A stretch of 5,944 nt of DNA from the NCBI GenBank assembly GCA_003218525.1, contig QHNU01000118.1:1847-7790 (forward strand), read 5' to 3'. Under the pieces are notes generated by a model. The model did no database searches. It was not told the DNA's origin and was given only the letters and a program-made list of their open reading frames with translations. A program made the translations under genes and the position numbers. The DNA is from Verrucomicrobiota bacterium. Its GTDB lineage: Bacteria; Verrucomicrobiota; Verrucomicrobiia; Chthoniobacterales; UBA10450. Numbering within the stretch: the stretch's first letter is position 1; each line of letters begins with the position of its first letter. Of the stretch, positions 1 through 5,379 are shown in pieces.

Positions 1-561
1 CCCCCAATGCCCGGCACAAAACTGCGGATGGACCCACTCCATCAAAAAGCAACTCGGACGACGTCTACTCGATTCCGCCCGGGAGCGAACCGCTTCCACT
101 CGCGCTCTCAATTGCACCAGTAATTCCTCTGCACGATCAGAAATGCCGCACGCGTCGGCCACAGCTCGGATGTCATCGAAAATGCCGGCTAAACTCGATG
201 GCTCGAGATTCACTAGCCGTGGCGGCCCCGGCAAAGTCGCAGCCAGCCCAGCGACCGTGTCATAGCCGACAGCGCAGACATCGCACAGTTTTTGGGTAAG
301 GATCACGTCTGGTCGCAGCTGGCGTAGAAGCGGCTCATCAATAGTATAGAGTGTGCCGTTGTCATGGAGCGTTTCCCGCACCCATTCGTTAATTGCCGCA
401 CTCGAGAGATTAGCGCCATGGATCGGGCAGTGGGTCACGCGCGGCCGCCGACTCACTTCGGGCGGATAATCGCACTCATGCGAAACACCCACCATTTGGT
501 CGAGCAAGCCAAGTGCGCCAACAATTTCTGTGGCCGCTGGCAGTAGGGAGACAATTCGCAT
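1..561 (-). CDS. BtuF-like cobalamin-binding protein, N-terminal part (cut by window edge)
   Basis: The frame is open from an ATG at 561 to the left edge, giving 187 codons without a stop; the C-terminal part lies outside the window. The protein begins MRIVSLLPAATEIV, the usual start of the cobalamin-binding (BtuF-type, helical-backbone metal-receptor) family. It continues with the family signature VGVSHECDYPPEV near residues 24-36, a QKLCDVCAV segment near residues 90-98, and MEWVHPQFCAGHW at the end of the visible part. Members bind vitamin B12 or related tetrapyrroles; classical BtuF delivers B12 to the BtuCD importer. This copy starts directly at the first strand of the fold, and the only upstream in-frame alternative start (TTG, three codons earlier) would not add a signal peptide. 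It therefore looks leaderless, as many orphan members of this family are. No BtuC or BtuD gene is visible. The Shine-Dalgarno sequence is weak or absent. Family assignment is firm; ligand and role are inferred. Confidence 0.9.
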   Translation of the reverse strand, partial: MRIVSLLPAATEIVGALGLLDQMVGVSHECDYPPEVSRRPRVTHCPIHGANLSSAAINEWVRETLHDNGTLYTIDEPLLRQLRPDVILTQKLCDVCAVGYDTVAGLAATLPGPPRLVNLEPSSLAGIFDDIRAVADACGISDRAEELLVQLRARVEAVRSRAESSRRRPSCFLMEWVHPQFCAGHWG

Positions 562-674
562 AATGACCAATGAGTCGCGAATTAAACGAAAAATCCAGTT
601 GTTCGCGATTACAGGGACGCATCATTTCAATCGAATCGCCTCGAGAAGTAGCGGCTAAATAGTCGCATCATCGT

Positions 675-702
675 GCGCAGCTCCAAGTCATCATCGCTGC
701 GC
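675..702. repeat. inverted repeat (7-bp stem, 14-base loop)
   Basis: GCGCAGC at 675-681 is matched perfectly by GCTGCGC at 696-702 with a 14-base spacer. On the minus strand it would sit about 115 bases upstream of the BtuF-like start, so it could be a leader hairpin or an operator. No T-run follows on either strand, so it is not a good intrinsic terminator. A stem of this length can arise by chance. Confidence 0.35.
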
Positions 703-1055
703 CTTTGAGAAATATTTCCAGCGCGCTCGGTTCCAGTCATTTTCTGATTAATGCGACGAGTCCTGCTCAAGACGGCAATGGTGACGGGCATTGTTCATGA
801 CCGGACAGTCGCCCTCGTGGAAGCGGCACCTTTGTTATGAACTCGGTTGGCAGAAATCGATCCGCAGTAGCTTCAGAAAAAGGAACCGTGGAGCAAGTGT
901 CGGGTACGCTCGCGATGGGGTGAGAGCTTCCTGACAAGGCAAGTCAGTCAGCGCTTGCGAGGACGGTCATGACGTTCTGGGCGGGCAGCTCAGGCAGCCT
1001 TCGAAGAATAAATGTGCTTGCCTGTTGCATCAGCCTTGTTCGTTTCATGTTCGAA

Positions 1056-1166
1056 TCACTGGCTGACAAAGAGCGAGCCCAGCAATCCGAAAACCCAGAC
1101 AGTTAGCGGACTCAGCATGGTGAACCAAAACAGTGTCGATCTACTGAGAGAGAGCTTTTCTTCCAT
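1056..1166 (-). CDS. candidate 36-residue single-pass membrane peptide
   Basis: An ATG at 1166 opens 36 codons ending in TGA at 1056-1058. The predicted peptide has a short charged N-terminus (MEEKLSLSR) followed by one hydrophobic stretch, roughly residues 11-34, rich in Phe, Leu, Val and Trp, and ends FVSQ. That arrangement is what a small single-pass inner-membrane protein looks like. It lies 222 bases downstream of mbfA on the same strand, in a region that is otherwise empty. Against it: the ORF is short enough to occur by chance, the upstream region has only a weak purine stretch (GATTGGG), and I recognise no family. The opposite strand has an equally unrecognised open frame across the same bases. 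Confidence 0.25.
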   Translation of the reverse strand: MEEKLSLSRSTLFWFTMLSPLTVWVFGLLGSLFVSQ

Positions 1167-1275
1167 AACCCAATCTACAGCTCAGGGGGACGTTGCCGCC
1201 ATCGCGCATTGGTGAGATTTCTGCCTCCTACATCGGAGCTAGTCAATACTCTCTCTTTAGAAAGATACTTGAATC

Positions 1276-1361
1276 CGGCGGTCCGAATCGCCGCCTTACA
1301 AAACAAGGAACGGCGGTGTCCGTTGGCTCGCTCTACCCTTCGCGAAGGAGGCAGACCGCCG
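1276..1361. repeat. cluster of CGGCGGT inverted and direct repeats (REP-like)
   Basis: CGGCGGT occurs at 1276-1282 and again at 1311-1317, each followed by a CCG-containing segment, so the two form an imperfect direct repeat. The complement ACCGCCG is at 1355-1361 and CGCCGCC is at 1289-1295. This allows two hairpins: GGCGG (1277-1281) with CCGCC (1291-1295), and CGGCGGT (1311-1317) with ACCGCCG (1355-1361). The larger loop contains a 12-base perfect palindrome, CCTTCGCGAAGG, at 1337-1348. Such GC-rich extragenic palindrome clusters resemble REP elements. Whether this one recurs elsewhere in the genome cannot be judged from one window. Confidence 0.45.
1298..1361 (-). terminator. possible intrinsic terminator after mbfA
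   Basis: Reading the minus strand, a 7-bp GC-rich stem (CGGCGGT at 1361-1355 with ACCGCCG at 1317-1311) begins 27 bases after the mbfA stop. It is followed at once by the T-rich run TTCCTTGTTTTGT (1310-1298). The loop is long (37 bases) but contains its own palindrome, CCTTCGCGAAGG, which would stack inside it. Position and T-rich tail suit a terminator for the mbfA transcript; the long loop and interrupted T-run keep confidence modest. Confidence 0.4.
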
Positions 1362-1388
1362 ATGCAATACACGGCCGCATTCAGACGA

Positions 1389-2348
1389 TTAAGAACTTCC
1401 AATCCAGATCCCGACCAGAAAGACCAACACTCCTCCGACAATCACTTGAAAAGCGGCACGGAGAAACGGCGTGTCCATATATCGCTTTCGAATCCAGCTG
1501 ATGAGCAGGAGTTCAATCGCCACGACCACAACAGCAACGGACGTAGCGGTCCGAAAATTCGGAATCAAAAACGGCAACGTGTGACCGATTCCTCCTGCCG
1601 TGGTCATCAACCCGCAGACAAACCCACGAAGCAGAGGTTTGCCACGGCCGGTCAGACTGCCGTCATCAGAAACGCCCTCAGCGAATCCCATGGAAATTCC
1701 CGCTCCAACGCTAGCGGCGAGGCCCACCAGGAAGGCGGCATGACTGTTCTGGGTTGCAAAGGCTGCCGCAAAAACCGGCGCAAGGGTTGAAACCGAGCCG
1801 TCCATTAGTCCAATCAGCCCAGGCTGCACAATTTGCAGAACGAATAATCGGCGATGGGCTTTATCCTCTTTCGCCTCGACTTTCGGAGTCAGGTGTTTCT
1901 GTTGGAGGTTGTCAGCCAAGGTGACATGCTTCCGCTCCGCCTCCGCTAAATCTCCGAGTAGTTTCCGCGTTGACGCGTCGCTGACTTTACCAGCCGCGCG
2001 CTCGTAGAAACGCCGGGTTTCTGTTTCCATTATCTCGGCCTGGCGGCGAACTGTTTTGATTCCGAGCGGCCGGATCATCCACACCGGTTTGCGGTGCACG
2101 AATCCCTTCACGTCTTCTCGACGGATCAAAGGGATGTGCTCTCCAAAACGGCGACGGTATTCCTCAATCAGTGCGCGGCGATGCTCATCCTCTTCAGCCT
2201 CCATCTCCTTAAAGATTTGGGCGGTTGCCGAGTAATCGGCTTTTAATCCCGCAGCGAAGTCTGCGTAAATGCGCGCATCCGTTTCCTCGGACGAAATTGC
2301 CAGCGCCAGGATTTCCTGTTCAGACAGGTCTTTGAAGTTTTTTGCCAC
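1389..2348 (-). CDS. mbfA: membrane-bound ferritin MbfA-like (ferritin-like domain fused to VIT1/CCC1 domain)
   Basis: This 319-residue protein has the two-part architecture of MbfA. Residues 1-150 form an erythrin-type ferritin-like domain with helix motifs carrying the di-iron ligands: SEETD (20-24), EAEEDEH with the ExxH pair E53/H56, EIMETETRRFYE (105-116), and EAERKH with E138/H141. Residues about 165-319 form the VIT1/CCC1 transporter domain, with about five hydrophobic segments and the family phrase GLIGLMDGSVSTLAP near its start and SMGFAEGVSDDG in the middle. In Agrobacterium and Bradyrhizobium, MbfA exports iron across the inner membrane and protects against iron and peroxide stress; the same role is inferred here. 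The start is GTG at 2348: an in-frame TGA lies six codons upstream, and the N-terminus then matches the family. A weak AGAGAAA precedes it. It follows the DUF1275 gene by 62 bases and could share its transcript. Confidence 0.93.
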   Translation of the reverse strand: MAKNFKDLSEQEILALAISSEETDARIYADFAAGLKADYSATAQIFKEMEAEEDEHRRALIEEYRRRFGEHIPLIRREDVKGFVHRKPVWMIRPLGIKTVRRQAEIMETETRRFYERAAGKVSDASTRKLLGDLAEAERKHVTLADNLQQKHLTPKVEAKEDKAHRRLFVLQIVQPGLIGLMDGSVSTLAPVFAAAFATQNSHAAFLVGLAASVGAGISMGFAEGVSDDGSLTGRGKPLLRGFVCGLMTTAGGIGHTLPFLIPNFRTATSVAVVVVAIELLLISWIRKRYMDTPFLRAAFQVIVGGVLVFLVGIWIGSS

Positions 2349-2410
2349 TAGAATTTCTCTGGATCAGTCGACCTTACCGGTCATGCAAATCTCAATTCGC
2401 GCCGGCCAGC

Positions 2411-3123
2411 TCAGAGGATCGGCCGCCGGTCGCGGTCCCGAAAAGCGAGCGTCGCGGTTGCTACCACGAGGACTGTGGCGACAAGGGGCAGGACCGGGGC
2501 ATAAATGTGGGCGTGGACCAAGAGCAAGCCTCCCGTGAGTGCACCGAGGGGCAAAGAGATGAGCACGCGCCAAAGCCGCCATCTCTCTTCCGCCGACTCG
2601 GACCAATTAACGAAGTCGCCCATAACGAATATGAACGTCGCAGTCGCTGCGGTCGTGTACACCCCCTCAACATGGAGCGATCGGACCGCAGTGCTCTGCA
2701 TCCCCATCGCGACCCCCCACAAACCGAGGAGAACGTGCGCGACGCCTGTGGACGGCTGCCCGCCAACCGCGAGCCAGAGGATCAGGAAACCTGCATGCCC
2801 CAGCAGCGACAGACCCAGGGTAACCGTCACTCGGCGGGGCCACACACCCGAACCGCCGCGACCTCTCGGCTTAACAATCCGCGTCCCTAGATAGACCCCC
2901 ACCGAGAATGCGGCCATGGCGACCATGATAGCTACCCAACCGGGTCCACCGGCGCCTGCGAGCCGCAACCCAAAAAAGCGATGTTCCCGGTCATGAAGGC
3001 TGTGAAAACTTTGCCCAGGGTGAGAAAGCTGATCGCATCGACCGCCCTCGACGAAAATGTCAACCCGTTAAGCAGCAGGTCGCGAACCCCGATGTCGCCC
3101 GGCCGCATCTCGGTCTTTGTCAT
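2411..3123 (-). pseudogene. DUF1275 (YoaK-type) membrane protein, split by a one-base frameshift
   Basis: Two overlapping frames together make one DUF1275 protein. The first starts at ATG 3123 (after GAAAGGCGG) and stops after 63 codons at 2932; the second carries the rest to a stop at 2411. Joining them at about 2969-2977 gives about 237 residues, the usual family length. It has the signature FTAFMTGN at 40-47, then FLG joined to LRLAGAGGPG across the shift, GVAMGMQSTAVR near 136-147, and about six hydrophobic segments. Coding-strand sequence at the junction is GCTTTTTTGGGTTGCGG: one missing base in the T6G3 run, or a -1 slip on T TTT TTG, restores the frame exactly. The family's substrate is unknown. 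The gene lies 50 bases after the SDR gene. Causes could be a real mutation, a consensus error or, less likely, programmed slippage; if translated conventionally only a 63-residue fragment is made. Confidence 0.87.
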
Positions 3124-3173
3124 GATTTAATAGCCCGCCTTTCAGTCACTCGAAAACTCTGTTGGCAATTCGT

Positions 3174-4072
3174 TCATGCCATGTAATGAGCGCTGTCGCC
3201 CCCGGTAACATCGTAGGTCGCACCCGAAACCATGCGCGCAGCATCAGAAGCAAGGAAGACGACCACCGATGCGACATCTCCGGGCTCGATCCAAGGCACG
3301 CCAAGCGGTGTCTTAGCGGTGAGAATCTTTCGGGCCTCTTCCTCGTCTTTGGACGATCCCGCCGATGATTTGCCGACGTCTTCGAGCACTTGCGCGTAAC
3401 GCTCCTTATGGCGGGTCAGTGGCGTGTCGATCAGACCGGGAATGACGGCATTTACAGTTATGTTATAGGGTCCGAGCTCCAACGCCGCTGATTTCATCAA
3501 GCCGATAATTCCCCATTTCGATGCCGAGTAGGAAGCTCCGTACTTCGTTCCGTGCTGCCCTTGGGTCGAGGAGGTCAAGATGATGCGTCCGCCACCGCGC
3601 TTCACAATATAAGGCGCAAAGGTCCGGACGGCGTTAGCTGTGCCCGCAGGTTGACATCGATCGTGATTTGCCAGTCTGGATCCTCCATCTCGAGCAACGG
3701 ATGGAAGCTCTGGATGCCAGCATTGGCGAACAAGATGTCGATGTGGCCGAATGCCTGTTCGCCTCGAACGGCAGCGGCTCGCAAGGCAGGCAGGTCGCGC
3801 TGATCGAGCTTGATGCCCATCCAGCGGCGTCCGCCCGGCCGGACCAGTCGCCCGGTTTCCTCCAAATCCTCTGGGGTCGATGGTTCAACCCCGGAACGCG
3901 GGTCTACCGGCGCGCAGATATCCAGACCGATGATGTCCGCGCCTTCGCGGGCGAAGGCGATGGCCGTGGCGCGGCCGATCCCGCGGGCGGCGCCGGTGAC
4001 CACGGCCACCTTGTCCCGCAGACGCCAGCTCGGAAGCTCGCTGGTTTGCTGGATGTGAGCTTGAGCGATCAT
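3174..4072 (-). pseudogene. SDR-family dehydrogenase (carveol-dehydrogenase / mycofactocin-associated type), split by a one-base frameshift
   Basis: Two frames (4072-3602 and 3605-3174, the latter open further upstream) form one classical short-chain dehydrogenase of about 299 residues. The first half has the Rossmann motif TGAARGIG (26-33), Asp51 at the end of strand 2 (suggesting NAD preference), NAG (117-119) and the active-site Asn in DVNLR (139-143). The second half has the catalytic Ser in LTSSTQG, YSASK (Tyr and Lys near 182 and 186), and the C-terminal VPWIEPGDVASVVVFLASD and VSGATYDVTGGD blocks. The segment after strand 2 (DICAPV, TPEDLEETGRLV) is typical of SDRs related to carveol dehydrogenase and the mycofactocin-coupled group. 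The frame breaks at 3643-3645: the coding strand reads CTGCGGGCACAG where one more base would give NLR-GTANAVRTFAPY. The ATG at 4072 is the only usable start; AGGAG lies 20 bases upstream, overlapping the preceding stop. Substrate unknown. Confidence 0.88.
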
Positions 4073-4092
4073 GGCGATTTCAACACCACATT

Positions 4093-4097
4093 CTCCT
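4093..4097 (-). promoter_or_regulatory. Shine-Dalgarno AGGAG overlapping the upstream stop, distant from the SDR start
   Basis: AGGAG is read from 4097 to 4093 and overlaps the TAG stop of the PCC gene (4098-4096). The SDR ATG at 4072 is 20 bases further on, an unusually long spacing. The intervening ATG at 4089-4087 leads to a stop after three codons, and no ATG, GTG or TTG occurs in the SDR frame nearer to the site. The arrangement suggests translational coupling between the two genes, with possibly inefficient initiation. Confidence 0.4.
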
Positions 4098-4659
4098 ATT
4101 CAATTAGGGTTAGATCCGTGTCCGGATCAAAACGCTTCTGCATCGCTACCGGATCTACCGTGACCATTACCTCCAGCGTCGGGGATACATACGCGGCGAG
4201 AACATGACCTCCGCGCGTTGTTCCGTCTGGGGTCCCCACCACCATGTGGGTATGGACAACGGGCTTTCCTTGATAGAGCGCGATGTCACCGCTCATCCCA
4301 ATCACTTCGTGCTGACCCTGGATGGGAATCTTCTTGTACATTTTGCGCTGTGGATCAAACCATCCCAGCGTCGCGCCATTCAGCGCTCCAATAGCGGTGA
4401 AATGGGCGCTGGTAATATGATACTTCTCCGCAAACTTCAGCAGTCCGGAAAAAGCCTCGTCTCCCTGGTAGAAGATAACCGCATATTGTTTCGTCGGTTC
4501 TCCATGGTTCAGCAATTGAACCTTCATTCTGGGAGCTTCGCCCTTCGGAACGGCTTCCGACGGCGCTACATATTCGCTTGCCGTGTCCTGCGAATACCCC
4601 GTCGTAAAGGCGATCCCAACCAATGACAGCGCATAACTGAGTTGCTTTACTTTGATCAC
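4096..4659 (-). CDS. secreted PCC-domain (DUF296) protein
   Basis: This 187-residue protein has a signal peptide (basic MIKVK, hydrophobic residues 7-20, likely cleavage near GYS-Q at 23-24) followed by one PCC/DUF296 domain at about 45-175. Domain landmarks are SAHFTAIGALNGATLGWFD (84-102), EVIGMSGDIAL (118-128), and the conserved histidines H136, H138 (VVHTHMVVG) and H152 (GGHVLAAY). In this fold the histidines form a metal-type site. In plants the domain is attached to AT-hooks; bacterial stand-alone versions are poorly characterised, and a secreted copy cannot be a DNA-binding regulator of the cell's own genes. The start is GTG at 4659, preceded by a strong AGGAGAAG at 4673-4666. It sits 26 bases after the cupin fragment and 23 bases before the SDR gene, so the three are probably co-transcribed. 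Function is unknown; the domain call is strong. Confidence 0.87.
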   Translation of the reverse strand: MIKVKQLSYALSLVGIAFTTGYSQDTASEYVAPSEAVPKGEAPRMKVQLLNHGEPTKQYAVIFYQGDEAFSGLLKFAEKYHITSAHFTAIGALNGATLGWFDPQRKMYKKIPIQGQHEVIGMSGDIALYQGKPVVHTHMVVGTPDGTTRGGHVLAAYVSPTLEVMVTVDPVAMQKRFDPDTDLTLIE

Positions 4660-4665
4660 AAAGTT

Positions 4666-4673
4666 CTTCTCCT
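4666..4673 (-). promoter_or_regulatory. strong Shine-Dalgarno supporting the GTG start of the PCC gene
   Basis: AGGAGAAG is read from 4673 to 4666, with six bases between it and the GTG at 4659. It is the best ribosome binding site in the window. It fixes the start as GTG, which gives an N-terminus that reads as a normal signal peptide. Confidence 0.7.
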
Positions 4674-4685
4674 GCGATCGTCCGT

Positions 4686-4898
4686 TCAGGCCTTTACCAC
4701 TGGAGTTTTGCGAGCCGGGACTATCTTAAGAAGCGATTCGTCGATGTTCAGATGCGCTCGCACCAGCTCGTGGGGTGTGAACGCCAGCCACTGACTCAGC
4801 GACACATCGGCGTAGTAGTCGCTCCGGAAGATCTCGAGAAAACGGAGTGTGGTGTCGAGCGTCCCGTGGTCCGTAGAAGGCAATGTTGGCGTTTTCAT
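4686..4898 (-). CDS. C-terminal remnant of an oxalate-decarboxylase-type bicupin
   Basis: This 70-residue ORF runs from ATG 4898. From about residue 16 it reads TTLRFLEIFRSDYYADVSLS, then QWLAFTPHELVRAHLNIDES. That is the conserved extreme C-terminus of bicupin oxalate decarboxylase-like proteins, following the last strand of the second cupin. Full-length members have about 350-400 residues with two His/Glu metal sites; none of those sites is present here. The first 14 residues do not resemble the family segment that should precede TTLRFLE, so the homology starts abruptly. The upstream neighbour ends only 27 bases before it, leaving no room for the missing 300 or so residues. The simplest reading is a 3' gene fragment left by a deletion or rearrangement that happens to retain an ATG. 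It may be non-functional; catalysis is not possible. No good ribosome binding site is visible. Confidence 0.65.
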   Translation of the reverse strand: MKTPTLPSTDHGTLDTTLRFLEIFRSDYYADVSLSQWLAFTPHELVRAHLNIDESLLKIVPARKTPVVKA

Positions 4899-4925
4899 AG
4901 AGTAGTTGGCTGTTGATTTCTTCAG

Positions 4926-5345
4926 TTAGAACTCGTCAAAAGGTGCCCATCCGTAGAATTCTCTCACTGGTACCTCGTTTCCCGTCGCGTCGTAATCTTC
5001 TACCACGATCGGGCCCGGCCAATCCCGGTGTTGCGCCCGTAGATGTTTGTAGGCCTGATACTGCGCTTTGTTGCCAACGTAGATCTGATTGTGCGGCGCG
5101 TCGGGATAGACGTAAAACGTCTTTCCCTTCTGCCTAACGGGCGACAACTTTCCTTCGGGCAGCGTTTGGAGTGCTTGCCGTTGTTTAACGGTGGTCGCGA
5201 CCTTCGCTTTGAAACCGGCTGACAAGAGGACGTTTTCGGCGCGAGGTGAAGCGGTCGTGGCGCATGCCCCAAGCAGGCTCACGAGTGCAACGACAGCGAG
5301 GTTAATAGTTCTTTGCTTAAGCAGCGTATTTTTCAGCGTCTCCAT
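4926..5345 (-). CDS. small lipoprotein of unknown function
   Basis: A 139-residue protein with a lipoprotein signal: basic N-terminus (METLKNTLLKQR), hydrophobic core 14-25 and lipobox LGAC with Cys28 as the lipidated residue. The mature part has a distinctive block at 62-91: LPEGKLSPVRQKGKTFYVYP, then NQIYVG, followed by QYQAYKHLRAQ (95-105). I recall similar small proteins with a KL-PV-GK-YYVYPD-NQIYVG pattern in environmental Gram-negative bacteria, but none with a known role, and I name no family. Subcellular site is predicted to be the outer or inner membrane, facing the periplasm. ATG 5345 has AAGGAA directly against it, a poor spacing, so translation may be coupled to the adaptor gene that ends 34 bases upstream. 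Confidence 0.75.
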   Translation of the reverse strand: METLKNTLLKQRTINLAVVALVSLLGACATTASPRAENVLLSAGFKAKVATTVKQRQALQTLPEGKLSPVRQKGKTFYVYPDAPHNQIYVGNKAQYQAYKHLRAQHRDWPGPIVVEDYDATGNEVPVREFYGWAPFDEF

Positions 5346-5379
5346 TTCCTTGTTCTTTGTTGATAGGAATTTTGTCGTT

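Larger units (their letters stand above)
562..1388. other. gene-poor intergenic stretch
   Basis: These 827 bases separate the start of the BtuF-like gene from the end of mbfA. I recognise no protein family in any frame; the longer open frames on either strand give low-complexity or arginine-rich products without family motifs. What can be seen is a 7-bp perfect inverted repeat at 675-702, two copies of TCGCGA at 575-580 and 603-608 just upstream of the BtuF-like gene, one candidate short membrane peptide at 1056-1166, and a cluster of CGGCGGT inverted repeats at 1276-1361. It must contain whatever promoter drives the BtuF-like gene, but no clear -35/-10 pair stands out. Confidence 0.6.

Noticed and set aside
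562..800. cobalamin riboswitch upstream of the BtuF-like gene
   Set aside because: I searched the minus strand for the B12-box core (GCCACTG) and found none; the visible hairpins do not match the class.
1049..1057. GTTCGAATC resembling a tRNA T-loop
   Set aside because: The flanking bases do not form a T-stem, and no acceptor or anticodon arm can be drawn around it.
1209..1790. 193-codon plus-strand open frame
   Set aside because: It lies antisense to the 3' half of mbfA and the adjacent palindromes; the product is Arg/Ser/Asn-rich with no family motif, as expected for a shadow frame.
2350..2358. AGAA-T-TTCT palindrome just ahead of the mbfA start as an iron-regulator operator
   Set aside because: Only nine bases long, it overlaps the ribosome binding region and lacks the full TTTAGAA-N3-TTCTAAA form of the Irr-type element; chance is a sufficient explanation.
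2342..2890. 182-codon plus-strand open frame
   Set aside because: Antisense to the DUF1275 gene; composition is Arg/Pro-rich and motif-free.
3636..3650. programmed frameshift in the SDR gene
   Set aside because: The site CTGCGGGCACAG has no X XXY YYZ slippery heptamer, and SDR genes are not known to use recoding; mutation or sequence error is more likely.
3668..4207. 179-codon plus-strand open frame
   Set aside because: Antisense to the SDR gene, whose Rossmann motif and catalytic residues are clear on the other strand.
4204..4626. 140-codon plus-strand open frame
   Set aside because: Antisense to the PCC-domain gene, which has a signal peptide, conserved histidines and a strong ribosome binding site.
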